A DNA stretch of 16,366 nt from JAKAGE01 sp964416665. Its GTDB lineage: Bacteria; Patescibacteriota; Minisyncoccia; UBA6257; 2-01-FULL-56-20. The position numbers and the translations under genes were made by a program. The DNA lies in the NCBI GenBank assembly GCA_964416665.1, contig CAYQFA010000021.1:1-16366 (forward strand), read 5' to 3'. The notes below the pieces were generated by a model. That model had not been told where the DNA came from. It saw only the letters and a program-made list of their open reading frames with translations, and did no database searches. Numbering within the stretch: position 1 is the first letter of the stretch; the number at the start of each line of letters is the position of its first letter. This document shows positions 1 through 7,170 of this stretch, one piece after another.

Positions 1-1
1 C

Positions 2-274
2 CTGGCGCTGCGGACGTTCGAGAAAGAGGGGCCGGTGGAGAAGGGGCTGTATCTTATTCGGACGCAGATCGAAGATATTTTAAAAAAGCGGGGGATGGAA
101 AAAATGTCAGTGAAACCAGGGGATCAATTCGATCCCGCGATCGCCGAAGCGCTTTCCGAGGTCGAATCGGAACATCCGCCGGGGACGATCGTGACCGAGA
201 TCGAGCCGGGCTATCGGCTGCACGAGAAGATATTGCGGCCGGTGCGGGTGATCGTGAGCAAAGAGCGCGAGTAA
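2..274 (+). CDS. grpE: GrpE nucleotide exchange factor, C-terminal part (5' end outside window)
   Basis: GrpE releases ADP from DnaK so that the chaperone can cycle. Only the last 90 residues are present; the reading frame is open from the window edge, so the true start lies upstream. The visible part matches the end of the long dimerisation helix followed by the beta-rich head that contacts the DnaK ATPase domain: a PGDxFDPxxAEA stretch, then GTIV, then the GYRLHEKILRPVRVIVSK signature that closes most GrpE proteins. It stops with TAA, 33 bases before dnaK, in the classical grpE-dnaK order. No CIRCE-type inverted repeat lies between this gene and dnaK, so any HrcA site would have to be upstream of the window. 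Confidence 0.93.
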   Translation: MALRTFEKEGPVEKGLYLIRTQIEDILKKRGMEKMSVKPGDQFDPAIAEALSEVESEHPPGTIVTEIEPGYRLHEKILRPVRVIVSKERE

Positions 275-293
275 CATAAAACAAATTAAATTA

Positions 294-299
294 TATAAA
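294..299 (+). promoter_or_regulatory. Possible -10 box for leaderless dnaK
   Basis: TATAAA lies 8 bases before the dnaK ATG in an AT-rich gap with no Shine-Dalgarno sequence. The spacing matches the leaderless pattern seen at other genes here. No convincing -35 is visible and the gap is AT-rich overall, so this is weak; dnaK may simply be read from the grpE promoter. Confidence 0.35.
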
Positions 300-307
300 A
301 TAAAAAC

Positions 308-2239
308 ATGGCAAAGATCATAGGAATCGATTTGGGAACAACGAACTCGGCGGTGGCCGTCATGAAGAACGGCGAGCTGCAGATATTGGAGAACGCCGAG
401 GGCAATCGCACGACGCCTTCCATCGTCGCACTTTCGAAGTCCGGCGAGCGGCTGGTGGGATTGCTCGCGAAGCGGCAGTCGGTGACAAACCCGAAGAACA
501 CGATCTTTTCGGTAAAGCGTTTGATCGGCCGCAAGTTCAGCGATCCGGAGGTCCAGCGCGATAAAGCATGGCTGCCATACGACATCCAGGCCGGCCCGTC
601 GGGCGGCGTCGAAGTGAAGATGGGCGACAAGTGGTATTCGCCGGAAGAGATCTCGGCGTTCATCCTGGGCAAGATCAAGGCCGACGCGGAAGCGCGGCTC
701 GGTGAGAAAGTTGATGAAGCGGTCATCACGGTGCCCGCATACTTTGACGATTCACAGCGCCAGGCGACCAAGAACGCTGGTGAGATCGCCGGATTGAAAG
801 TGGACCGCATCTTGAACGAGCCGACCGCGGCCGCGTTCGCATATGGCGTGAATAAAGAGACGAATCAAAAGATAGTCGTCTACGATTTCGGCGGCGGAAC
901 ATTCGATGTCTCGGTGCTCGAGATGGCGTTCGATCCGGAAACCAAAGAGCAGACGGTCGAGGTCCGTGCGACGGGCGGCGATACGCATCTCGGTGGCGAT
1001 GACTTTGACAAGAAGATTCAGGAATATCTCGTTGCCGAATATAAAAAACAGGAAGGCATCGATATCTCGAAGGACCCGCTCGCGGTCCAGCGCTTGAAGG
1101 AGGCCGCCGAAAGAGCGAAGCACGAGCTTTCGAGTGCGCTTGAGACGGAGATCAATATCCCATATATCTCGTCCGACGCTTCGGGACCGAAGCACTTCCA
1201 GATAAAAATGACGCGCGCGAAGCTTGAGAGCCTCGTGCAGGAGTATATCGATCTTTCGATCAAACTTACCCAGGAAACGGTGACGGCGGCTGCGCCGAAA
1301 GGTGCCGGGTACAAGATCGCCGACATCAACGAGGTGATCCTCGTCGGTGGTCAGACGCGCATGCCGGCGATGCAGGACGCGGTGAAGAAGTTGTTCGGCA
1401 AGGAACCGCACCAGGGCATCAACCCGGACGAGGTGGTCGCGCTCGGCGCGGGTATCCAGGCGGAGATCCTTTCAGCGAAGGCGGAAGGCCGCAAGACCGA
1501 GGGCGAAGTAAAAGATATCCTGTTGCTCGACGTCACACCGCTCAGCTTGAGCATCGAGACCTATGGCGGCGTCGCGACGCCGATGATCCCGAAGAACACG
1601 ACGGTGCCGACCGCGAAGACGCAGACGTTTTCCACGGCTGCGGACAACCAAACGTCGGTGGAGGTGCTCGTCCTGCAGGGCGAGCGTCCGATGGCAGCCG
1701 ACAACAAGACCCTTGCGCGCTTCATGCTCGATGGCATTCCGCCGTCCCCCCGCGGCATTCCACAGATCGAAGTGACGTTCGACATTGATGCGAACGGCAT
1801 CTTGAACGTTTCCGCAAAGGATAAGGCTACGAACAAATCACAGTCGGTGAAGATCGAGGCGTCAACAAACCTCTCAAAGGATGAGATCGAGCGGTTGAAG
1901 AAGGAAGCTGCGGAACATGCGGCTGAGGATACCAAAAAGAAAGAGTTGATCGACGTGCGCAATCAGGCCGAGTCGATCGTGTACCTCGCCGAGAAATCGA
2001 TGCGTGAGGCGGGGGACAAGCTCGCGGCGGAAATCAAGACCGCCATCGACGAAAAACTTGAGGCGCTAAAGAAAGTGAAGGATGGTGATGACAAGGCCGC
2101 CATCGAGGCTGCCGTGGCGGCGCTTTCCACTGAGATACAAAAAATCGGGCAAGCAGCGTATAATAAGGAGAATGGACCTACGGAAAATAATGCTGGGGGA
2201 CAAGGCGGCGCCGAGCCAGAACCTCATCAATCCAACTAG
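308..2239 (+). CDS. dnaK: Chaperone DnaK (Hsp70)
   Basis: ATP-dependent Hsp70 chaperone that binds exposed hydrophobic segments and works with DnaJ and GrpE in the cytoplasm. At 643 residues it has the usual full length. The nucleotide-binding domain opens with GIDLGTTNS (residues 6-14) and has the second phosphate motif DFGGGTFD from residue 193. The interdomain linker leads into DVTPLSLSIET from about residue 408. The beta substrate-binding domain follows, with the GERPMAADN and GIPPSPRGIPQIEVTFDIDANGI blocks, then the helical lid and a Gly/Glu/Asn-rich tail. The start at 308 is the only one that keeps MAKIIGIDLG intact. The last 68 bases are shared with the next gene in another frame. Identification is essentially certain. 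Confidence 0.98.
   Translation: MAKIIGIDLGTTNSAVAVMKNGELQILENAEGNRTTPSIVALSKSGERLVGLLAKRQSVTNPKNTIFSVKRLIGRKFSDPEVQRDKAWLPYDIQAGPSGGVEVKMGDKWYSPEEISAFILGKIKADAEARLGEKVDEAVITVPAYFDDSQRQATKNAGEIAGLKVDRILNEPTAAAFAYGVNKETNQKIVVYDFGGGTFDVSVLEMAFDPETKEQTVEVRATGGDTHLGGDDFDKKIQEYLVAEYKKQEGIDISKDPLAVQRLKEAAERAKHELSSALETEINIPYISSDASGPKHFQIKMTRAKLESLVQEYIDLSIKLTQETVTAAAPKGAGYKIADINEVILVGGQTRMPAMQDAVKKLFGKEPHQGINPDEVVALGAGIQAEILSAKAEGRKTEGEVKDILLLDVTPLSLSIETYGGVATPMIPKNTTVPTAKTQTFSTAADNQTSVEVLVLQGERPMAADNKTLARFMLDGIPPSPRGIPQIEVTFDIDANGILNVSAKDKATNKSQSVKIEASTNLSKDEIERLKKEAAEHAAEDTKKKELIDVRNQAESIVYLAEKSMREAGDKLAAEIKTAIDEKLEALKKVKDGDDKAAIEAAVAALSTEIQKIGQAAYNKENGPTENNAGGQGGAEPEPHQSN
2159..2164 (+). promoter_or_regulatory. 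-10 box inside the dnaK 3' end (leaderless start of membrane gene)
   Basis: A consensus TATAAT lies within dnaK coding sequence, exactly 7 bases before the ATG at 2172. AAGGAG fills the gap but sits only one base from the ATG, too close to work as a normal ribosome binding site. The -35 region is poor (around 2136). The spacing equals that before rpsP and dnaJ. Confidence 0.5.
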
Positions 2240-3200
2240 GATCGCGCTTTCGGGCGGTAGGCCGACGGGTTTTTACAAGTCGATCGTGCTTGACGTTCTC
2301 GCCATCCTTGCGGCGCTGGGATTCGGTTACGGCTATTATCGCTATCTCACGCAGGGGATGCCGGTGTGGATACTGTTCGTCGCGTTGACGCTCTTCGCGG
2401 TGCTCGCGGTGTTGCAGGCATTCCTCGCACGGCATGGCGGCCGGACGCTGTTCGTCGTTTTTGTTGAAGCGCTGGCGCTCATAGGATTCTTCTGGCAGGA
2501 CGATGTGCGCATCCTCGTCATTACGGGATTCGTCGTGCTGATTTTTCTGGTGTGGGGATATTTCTCCGCACGGGCGAGGTTGGACAACAGCCTTGAGATA
2601 CCGTTCTTCGGCGTTGCGAATGCGACGCTCACCAAGTTCACCACGGGAGTGCTCATTTTCATGGTGCTGATATACGTTCCTCAGCTTGGCGGTAATCCGC
2701 TTCTGGTCTCACAGAAAAGTTTCAGGACGTTCTTCGATTGGGCGTCGGGATTCGTCAACGATTTTTACCCCAGCCTTTCTTTGAACGGTTCCTTCGGGGG
2801 TTTCTCGGAAAGCTTTGCGAAGATGGAATTGACCAACAACCCCAGCTTTCAAAACCTGACGTCGGACCAGCAGAGCGCGGCGGTCCAGCAGGAGTCGCAG
2901 CAGCTTGAGCAGAGCCTTGCCGCAAAAAATCTCGCGTCTCCCGTTGCCTCTTCCTCGCCGACAAGCGATGCGTTCTACAACATTCTCCAGGGGATGATGA
3001 ATGCGTGGCAAAGCGAGTCCGGCGGATGGTTCGACATCGGATGGGCGGCGGTCATCTTCATCGCCCTTCGCGGCGTCGGCATCCTCTTTATCTGGTTTGC
3101 CGAGTTCATCTCCCTTATCTTTTATGAAATGCTTCTGGCGATCGGGTTCATAAAAGTGGGAGAGGAATCGCACACGCGGGAGATCGTCGGGTATTCGTAA
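2172..3200 (+). CDS. Multi-pass membrane protein of unknown function, between dnaK and dnaJ
   Basis: I do not recognise this 342-residue protein. Hydrophobic stretches suggest membrane segments at about residues 37-57, 63-84, 92-108, 112-131 and 155-172. A long, probably extracytoplasmic or flexible part follows, with a Gln/Ser-rich stretch at roughly 235-275 (TSDQQSAAVQQESQQLEQS). One or two more hydrophobic helices lie near 297-335, before a short polar tail ending GEESHTREIVGYS. There is no signal peptide. The frame is open further upstream, but ATG 2172 is preferred because it follows TATAAT by 7 bases and removes a basic, low-complexity extension. It overlaps dnaK by 68 bases and ends 78 bases before dnaJ. 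Its place in the chaperone cluster suggests co-expression with Hsp70, but no function can be read from the sequence. Confidence 0.85.
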   Translation: MDLRKIMLGDKAAPSQNLINPTRIALSGGRPTGFYKSIVLDVLAILAALGFGYGYYRYLTQGMPVWILFVALTLFAVLAVLQAFLARHGGRTLFVVFVEALALIGFFWQDDVRILVITGFVVLIFLVWGYFSARARLDNSLEIPFFGVANATLTKFTTGVLIFMVLIYVPQLGGNPLLVSQKSFRTFFDWASGFVNDFYPSLSLNGSFGGFSESFAKMELTNNPSFQNLTSDQQSAAVQQESQQLEQSLAAKNLASPVASSSPTSDAFYNILQGMMNAWQSESGGWFDIGWAAVIFIALRGVGILFIWFAEFISLIFYEMLLAIGFIKVGEESHTREIVGYS

Positions 3201-3265
3201 ACAGCGTGGGCGCCGCCGGCGTTCCGCCGCCATACGACTTAATATTTTTTTTATCCCCGATAGGG

Positions 3266-3271
3266 TAGAAT
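3266..3271 (+). promoter_or_regulatory. -10 box for leaderless dnaJ
   Basis: TAGAAT ends 7 bases before the dnaJ ATG, leaving no room for a leader or ribosome binding site. The -35 region is only a T-rich run (around 3243-3250). A GC-rich stretch at 3208-3231 can form a weak hairpin, but it is separated from the T-run, so I do not call it a terminator. Confidence 0.5.
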
Positions 3272-3278
3272 TACTAGC

Positions 3279-4406
3279 ATGAAAAATTACTATGAAATTT
3301 TAGGAGTTGTGAAGAGCGCCACTGAGGACGACATCAAAAGAGCGTACCGTAAACTCGCCCATAAATATCATCCCGATAAATCAGGCGGCGATGAGGCAAA
3401 ATTCAAAGAGATCAACGAGGCGTATCAGGTGCTTTCGGACAAGAACAAGCGTGCGCAGTACGATCGCTTCGGCAGCGCCGAAGGTCCGGCCGGTTTTGGC
3501 GGTGCGGGTGGCGGTTTCAATGCCGCCGGCGGACAGTGGGGCGGTTTTGGCGGTGGTAATGTGAATTGGGAGGGCATGGGATTCGACCCGTCGCAGTTCA
3601 GCGACATGGGTGATTTCGGCGATATCTTCGATACTATCTTCGAAGGGATGGGTGGTCGTCCGCGACGAAAGACGTATGCGAAGGGCTCCGACCTTGAGAT
3701 GCAGGAACAGATAACATTGGAGGAGGCGTTTCGGGGCGTCACAAAGACGGTGCGGTTCAAGACGCTGGTGCAATGTCAGAAATGTTCCGGAAAGGGCGCG
3801 GAGCCGGGCAGTACGCTCGAAAAATGTGCGACGTGCGACGGGCAGGGGGAAGTTCGCGAACAACGCCACACTTTTTTTGGCAACCTTTCGCAGGTGAAGA
3901 CGTGCGCGAAGTGCCATGGTACGGGTGAGATACCAAAGAAACCTTGCGGGGTGTGCAAGGGCGCCGGCCGCATCGAAGCGGAACGTTCGATCAATATTGA
4001 GCTCTTGCCGGGCATCGAGGATAATCAGCTCATCAAAGTGAACGGCATGGGGGAGGCGGGTGAGCGCGGCACTGCGTCCGGCGACCTTTACATCCGCGTA
4101 CGTGTGAAGCCAAACGGCGTATTCGAGCGGCATGGCACCGAACTTGTGGTCGCGTACGAACTGAATCTTATTGATCTTTTGCTTGGCAAAAAGATCGAAG
4201 TGTCATCCATTTCCGGCGGTAAAGTTTCTGCCGAGATCCCCGCGAACTTTAACCTCAAAGACCTTCTTCGTATTCCGCATGAGGGCATGCCACGATTCGG
4301 TTCATCCGCCCGCGGCGATCTTCTCGTGAATTTCGTCATCAAGGCGCCGAAGCATCCCGGCTCGAAAGCGAAAAAACTTTTGGAGGATCTGGAGAAAGAG
4401 GGATAG
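3279..4406 (+). CDS. dnaJ: Chaperone DnaJ (type I Hsp40)
   Basis: Co-chaperone that delivers substrates to DnaK and stimulates its ATPase. At 375 residues it is a complete type I Hsp40. The J-domain covers about residues 1-70 with HPD at 31-33. A Gly/Phe-rich linker follows at about 71-130 (many GGFGG repeats, then FDPSQFSDMGDFGDIFDTIF). The zinc domain (about 166-232) has four CxxCxGxG repeats: CQKCSGKG, CATCDGQG, CAKCHGTG and CGVCKGAG. Two beta-barrel C-terminal domains and a charged tail complete the protein. ATG 3279 gives the normal MKNYYEILGV start. Together with grpE and dnaK it forms a near-complete Hsp70 cluster, with an unknown membrane gene inserted. Confidence 0.97.
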   Translation: MKNYYEILGVVKSATEDDIKRAYRKLAHKYHPDKSGGDEAKFKEINEAYQVLSDKNKRAQYDRFGSAEGPAGFGGAGGGFNAAGGQWGGFGGGNVNWEGMGFDPSQFSDMGDFGDIFDTIFEGMGGRPRRKTYAKGSDLEMQEQITLEEAFRGVTKTVRFKTLVQCQKCSGKGAEPGSTLEKCATCDGQGEVREQRHTFFGNLSQVKTCAKCHGTGEIPKKPCGVCKGAGRIEAERSINIELLPGIEDNQLIKVNGMGEAGERGTASGDLYIRVRVKPNGVFERHGTELVVAYELNLIDLLLGKKIEVSSISGGKVSAEIPANFNLKDLLRIPHEGMPRFGSSARGDLLVNFVIKAPKHPGSKAKKLLEDLEKEG

Positions 4407-4413
4407 GAGGAAG

Positions 4414-4442
4414 TTGAAAGTCTTTCGTTTTTTCATTAAGAT
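4414..4442 (+). promoter_or_regulatory. Promoter for tRNA-Lys
   Basis: TTGAAA at 4414-4419 and TAAGAT at 4437-4442 are separated by exactly 17 bases. Transcription would start near 4449 and give a leader of about 30 nt, including a GC-rich inverted stretch (gcgcgc ... gcgcgc) at about 4459-4477, before the tRNA. The same TTGAAA-17 arrangement precedes tRNA-Ala. Confidence 0.65.
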
Positions 4443-4480
4443 ATCAAGGTCGTTTGTTGCGCGCCCGGTCGCGCGCCAAT

Positions 4481-4557
4481 GCCCCTATAGCTCAGTCTGG
4501 TAGAGCAGCTCCCTTTTAAGGAGATGGTCCTAGGTTCAAATCCTAGTGGGGGCACCA
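4481..4557 (+). tRNA. tRNA-Lys (anticodon UUU), CCA encoded
   Basis: A complete cloverleaf can be drawn. The acceptor is GCCCCTA/TGGGGGC (one T-G pair), the D stem is GCTC/GAGC, and the D loop contains GG. The anticodon loop is CTTTTAA with anticodon TTT. The variable loop is TGGTC, and the T arm is CTAGG/CCTAG with loop TTCAAAT. Discriminator A is at 4554 and CCA is encoded at 4555-4557. The outermost anticodon-stem pair (27-43) is G-A, so that stem is four good pairs. The last A of CCA is also the first base of the following long hairpin. Confidence 0.96.
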
Positions 4558-4639
4558 ACAAAAAAAGAAAGAACCCCCTCTTTGAAACGAATCGCGCGGA
4601 CGCTAAAGTTTCAAAGAGGGGGTTCTTTCTTTTTTTGTT
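4557..4639 (+). terminator. 32-bp perfect hairpin terminator after tRNA-Lys
   Basis: Arms 4557-4588 and 4608-4639 are perfect reverse complements (32 bp) around a 19-base loop. The outer stem is A-rich on the left and T-rich on the right, so the RNA ends in a long U tract after a GC core (CCCCCTCTTTG / CAAAGAGGGGG). It would therefore act as a rho-independent terminator, and as a mirror-image one on the other strand. It is far longer than a usual intrinsic terminator, and its left arm begins at the last base of the tRNA CCA. Confidence 0.9.
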
Positions 4640-4674
4640 TTCTGGGGGATAGGAGAATTATCGGTTGAACGTGG

Positions 4675-4680
4675 TAGAAT
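4675..4680 (+). promoter_or_regulatory. -10 box for leaderless zinc-ribbon gene
   Basis: TAGAAT ends 8 bases before ATG 4689. The upstream TTG at 4665 in the same frame would place the start before the -10 box, so ATG 4689 is preferred. The -35 region (about 4652) does not match consensus. Confidence 0.5.
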
Positions 4681-4688
4681 GGACATAT

Positions 4689-5114
4689 ATGGACGAAATT
4701 TCCGTGCCGCAAGCATTGTCGCAATCGCAACCATCCCAACCGCAGCAACCGGCGGCACCGTTGCAGATCTGTCCGCAGTGCCACCTTCCACAGCCGCCGG
4801 AGTTTTATTTTTGTCCGAATTGCGGTGCGAAGTTGCGGGTTCCGCCCATTTCAACGACGACGGGAACGCAGATATTGCTCTATCTTTTCAGTGCGGTACT
4901 TCCATGGATCGCATATCTCGCGATAACCAAATGGGAGGGCATCAAATATATCCGATCGTCCGACCCGCAGGCGCGTGTGATCGGCTATATTGCGCTCGGC
5001 ATCCTCGTGGTGTCGTCGGTCATCGCGTTCTGGTTGGCGGCAATATGGATCAATCAGACGATCAATTCGGTCTCGAGCGGCATTAATGACCCAGGTAGCC
5101 TCCTTGGTTCATAA
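4689..5114 (+). CDS. Zinc-ribbon, two-helix membrane protein of unknown function
   Basis: A 141-residue protein with no functional name that I can defend. A Gln/Pro/Ser-rich N-terminus (residues 8-25) leads to a zinc ribbon with CPQC (28-31) and CPNC (42-45) in the common double CxxC pattern. Hydrophobic helices follow at about 62-80 and 97-121, then a short Ser/Gly/Asn-rich tail. This layout recurs in many small bacterial proteins annotated only as zinc-ribbon domain proteins. It is the first gene after the tRNA-Lys terminator and is followed by rnhB after 8 bases, so it probably leads that transcript. A second frame open over the same stretch has no recognisable motif and is a shadow. Confidence 0.85.
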   Translation: MDEISVPQALSQSQPSQPQQPAAPLQICPQCHLPQPPEFYFCPNCGAKLRVPPISTTTGTQILLYLFSAVLPWIAYLAITKWEGIKYIRSSDPQARVIGYIALGILVVSSVIAFWLAAIWINQTINSVSSGINDPGSLLGS

Positions 5115-5122
5115 ATATCGAG

Positions 5123-5758
5123 ATGGCTTCTCGTGGTTGTGTCATTGGCATCGATGAGGTCGGTCGCGGCGCGCTTGCGGGGCCGGTGGTTGTTGCGGCA
5201 GTGCTGTTGCCGCAACGAAGCAAAACGATCATCGAAAGTGCAGGCCTGGGAATATTAAAAGATTCTAAAAAGCTTAGCGCTCGGCAGCGCGAAGCGTGGG
5301 CGAAGTATTTTAGGGGCCATGCGGAAGTGAAATTCGCGATCGCACGCGTGTACCCGCGGGGGATAGAGCGAACGAACATCTCGGCGGCGGCGAACCGTGC
5401 GGCCGAACGGGCGTTCGCGCGACTTGTTCAAAAGCATGGCATTGGTCCAACAACCCGCGTTTTCCTTGACGGTGGGCTGTTCCTCGGCGATCGCGTGAAC
5501 CAATCGGAACGTCATAAACAGGCGAAGACGGTCATTAAAGCCGACGAAAAGATCCCTGCGGTTGCGGCGGCATCCATCATCGCTAAAGTCGCCCGGGACC
5601 GTTTTATGATAAAACTGGCAGCTCGTTATCCTCGTTATCATTTTGCGATCCACAAAGGCTATGGCACTGCCGCTCATCGTACCGCCATCGAAAAATATGG
5701 TCCTTGCGACGCTCACCGATTGACTTTTTTGCGCAAGAAGCCTATCATAAAGCGATAA
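5123..5758 (+). CDS. rnhB: Ribonuclease HII
   Basis: RNase HII cuts the RNA strand of RNA-DNA hybrids and starts removal of single ribonucleotides from DNA. At 211 residues it is the usual length. The metal-binding acidic residues are all present: D11 and E12 in GIDEVGRGALAGPVV, D116 in VFLDGG, and D141 in the block leading into IPAVAAASIIAKVARD. DSKKLS (47-52) and the GYGT motif near residue 179 are further family hallmarks. The C-terminus is strongly basic. No Shine-Dalgarno is visible. The gene lies 8 bases after the zinc-ribbon gene, so co-transcription is likely. Confidence 0.96.
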   Translation: MASRGCVIGIDEVGRGALAGPVVVAAVLLPQRSKTIIESAGLGILKDSKKLSARQREAWAKYFRGHAEVKFAIARVYPRGIERTNISAAANRAAERAFARLVQKHGIGPTTRVFLDGGLFLGDRVNQSERHKQAKTVIKADEKIPAVAAASIIAKVARDRFMIKLAARYPRYHFAIHKGYGTAAHRTAIEKYGPCDAHRLTFLRKKPIIKR

Positions 5759-5766
5759 ATTAACCT

Positions 5767-5772
5767 TATTAT
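5767..5772 (+). promoter_or_regulatory. Possible -10 box before rpmF
   Basis: TATTAT ends 5 bases before the rpmF ATG, just downstream of the rnhB stop. The gap is slightly short for a leaderless start and no -35 stands out, so this is tentative. rpmF has no Shine-Dalgarno sequence. Confidence 0.3.
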
Positions 5773-5777
5773 CTATT

Positions 5778-5930
5778 ATGGGTGGCGTACCAATAAAACA
5801 TCATACTAAAGGGAAAGTGGGTCGGAGGCGATCGCATCTTGCGATGAAGAAGCAGGTTTTGCTTGTGTGCAAGAACTGCGGAGCGCCGAAAGTCGCGCAT
5901 CGGACGTGTGCGGCGTGCGGCAAGAAGTAG
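5778..5930 (+). CDS. rpmF: 50S ribosomal protein bL32
   Basis: A 50-residue ORF reading MGGVPIKHHTKGKVGRRRSH, then LAMKKQVLLVCKNCGAPKVA, then HRTCAACGKK. It matches bL32 in its basic N-terminal tail, the RRRSH block and the two zinc-binding pairs (CKNC and CAAC) flanking KVAHRTC. bL32 is a zinc-ribbon protein of the large ribosomal subunit. It lies between rnhB (19 bases upstream) and nusB (36 bases downstream). It is short enough to be missed by a length-filtered gene caller. Confidence 0.95.
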   Translation: MGGVPIKHHTKGKVGRRRSHLAMKKQVLLVCKNCGAPKVAHRTCAACGKK

Positions 5931-5966
5931 CATCGTTCAACAAGCGGGTAGGTTCTTTTCAAAACT

Positions 5967-6470
5967 ATGGCAACAAGGCATTTAATCAGAACCGTCGTGC
6001 TCCAATCACTCTATGAGTGGGATTTTTATGGTAAAAAAAAGGATATTACCGAGATCCTCGAGAGGAATCTTGCCGAATTCGCGCCGGGCGTTGACGAGCC
6101 GGAATTCGGTTGGAAAATTCTTCACGGTGTCGCCGCGCATATGAAGGACATCGACAATACCATGCGCAAGGCCGCGCCCGAATGGCCGCTCGACAAGATC
6201 GCGATCATCGATCGCAATATTTTACGCATCGGGCTTTACGAATTGATGTATGCCGATCCCGAAGAAGTGCCGCCGAAGGTGGCCATCAATGAATCGATCG
6301 AGCTTGCCAAGAATTATGGCGGACCGAACGCCGCGCGTTTCGTTAATGGGGTGCTGGGCACCATCTATCGCGAGATGATAGAAAAACAGGCACCGCACGT
6401 TCCGGGAAAATCACCGTCACCGGCGTCGCCAAAACCGCAATCATCAAAACCTCAGCCGACCAAAAAATAA
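5967..6470 (+). CDS. nusB: Transcription antitermination factor NusB
   Basis: NusB binds boxA RNA together with ribosomal protein S10 and promotes antitermination during rRNA transcription. The all-helical NusB fold is recognisable from RHLIRTVVLQSLYEWDF at the start, PEWPLDKIAIIDRNILRIGLYE in the middle, and PPKVAINESIELAKNYGGPN followed by ARFVNGVLGTIYRE near the end. At 167 residues it is slightly long because of a Pro/Ser/Lys tail after about residue 140 (SPSPASPKPQSSKPQPTKK), which looks disordered. The ATG at 5967 gives the normal start. The next gene, rnc, starts 7 bases after the stop. No ribosome binding site is evident. Confidence 0.95.
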   Translation: MATRHLIRTVVLQSLYEWDFYGKKKDITEILERNLAEFAPGVDEPEFGWKILHGVAAHMKDIDNTMRKAAPEWPLDKIAIIDRNILRIGLYELMYADPEEVPPKVAINESIELAKNYGGPNAARFVNGVLGTIYREMIEKQAPHVPGKSPSPASPKPQSSKPQPTKK

Positions 6471-6477
6471 GCAGAGC

Positions 6478-7164
6478 ATGGCATCTCCCGACGCACTCGA
6501 AAAGAATATCGGCATCAGTTTCAAGAATAAGGATCTGTTGACCGAAGCGCTCACGCATCGTTCTTATCTCAATGAATATCCCAAATGGCCTTTGCCGCAC
6601 AACGAGCGGTTGGAATATCTGGGCGATGCGGTCTTGGAACTTGTTGTGAGCGACGGGCTTTTCAATAAATTTCCCACCCAGCCGGAAGGGCGGCTCACCG
6701 TGTTGCGCGCGGCGCTGGTGAACTATCAGATCCTTGCGAAAGTTGCCGAGCGGATCAATTTGCAAAATTTCATCATGATGTCCCGCGGCGAGAAGAAGGA
6801 TACGGGCAAGGCGCGCGAGGTCATTCTGGCGAATGCGATGGAAGCGCTCATCGGTGCCATGTATCTCGATCAGGGGCTCGGGCCGTCCCGTAAGTTCATC
6901 GATGTGTTCGTGATGGTGAATCTTGATGAGGTGCTCAAGACGAAGAGCTATAAGGACGCGAAAAGCGAATTGCAGGAGATCGTGCAGGAACGGTTCAAAC
7001 TGACGCCGACGTATAAGATCGTTACCGAGGACGGGCCGGCGCATCGTCGCATCTTTACGATGGGAGTTTATTTCGGCGAAAAAATGATCGCTGCCGGCGA
7101 AGGTGCGTCCAAGCAGGAGGCGGAGATCGATGCGGCGAAGAATGCGCTGAAGAAATATCACTAG
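6478..7164 (+). CDS. rnc: Ribonuclease III
   Basis: RNase III cuts double-stranded RNA and is central to rRNA maturation; it acts as a dimer. The 228-residue protein has the catalytic domain with signature NERLEYLGDAVL (42-53). A second metal-binding region, ILANAMEALIGAMYLD, spans 116-131. A C-terminal double-stranded-RNA-binding domain runs from about 157 to 228 (DAKSELQE, then GASKQEAEIDAAKNALKKYH). The position equivalent to E. coli D114 is N119 here, while the partner E122 is kept. Flanked by nusB (7 bases) and smc (6 bases), it sits in the widespread rnc-smc arrangement and is probably co-transcribed with both. Confidence 0.96.
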   Translation: MASPDALEKNIGISFKNKDLLTEALTHRSYLNEYPKWPLPHNERLEYLGDAVLELVVSDGLFNKFPTQPEGRLTVLRAALVNYQILAKVAERINLQNFIMMSRGEKKDTGKAREVILANAMEALIGAMYLDQGLGPSRKFIDVFVMVNLDEVLKTKSYKDAKSELQEIVQERFKLTPTYKIVTEDGPAHRRIFTMGVYFGEKMIAAGEGASKQEAEIDAAKNALKKYH

Positions 7165-7170
7165 CCAACA

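Noticed and set aside
275..307. CIRCE / HrcA operator before dnaK
   Set aside because: No TTAGCACTC-type inverted repeat is present in the gap or near it in the window.
3208..3250. Rho-independent terminator before dnaJ
   Set aside because: The GC-rich stretch forms only a weak, ambiguous hairpin and is separated from the T run by more than a dozen bases.
3381..4133. Minus-strand ORF (250 codons) opposite dnaJ
   Set aside because: Antisense to the J-domain, Gly-rich and zinc-finger regions of dnaJ; low-complexity translation without motifs.
6343..7161. Minus-strand ORF (272 codons) opposite rnc
   Set aside because: The + strand encodes a full RNase III with all domains; the antisense translation shows no family features.
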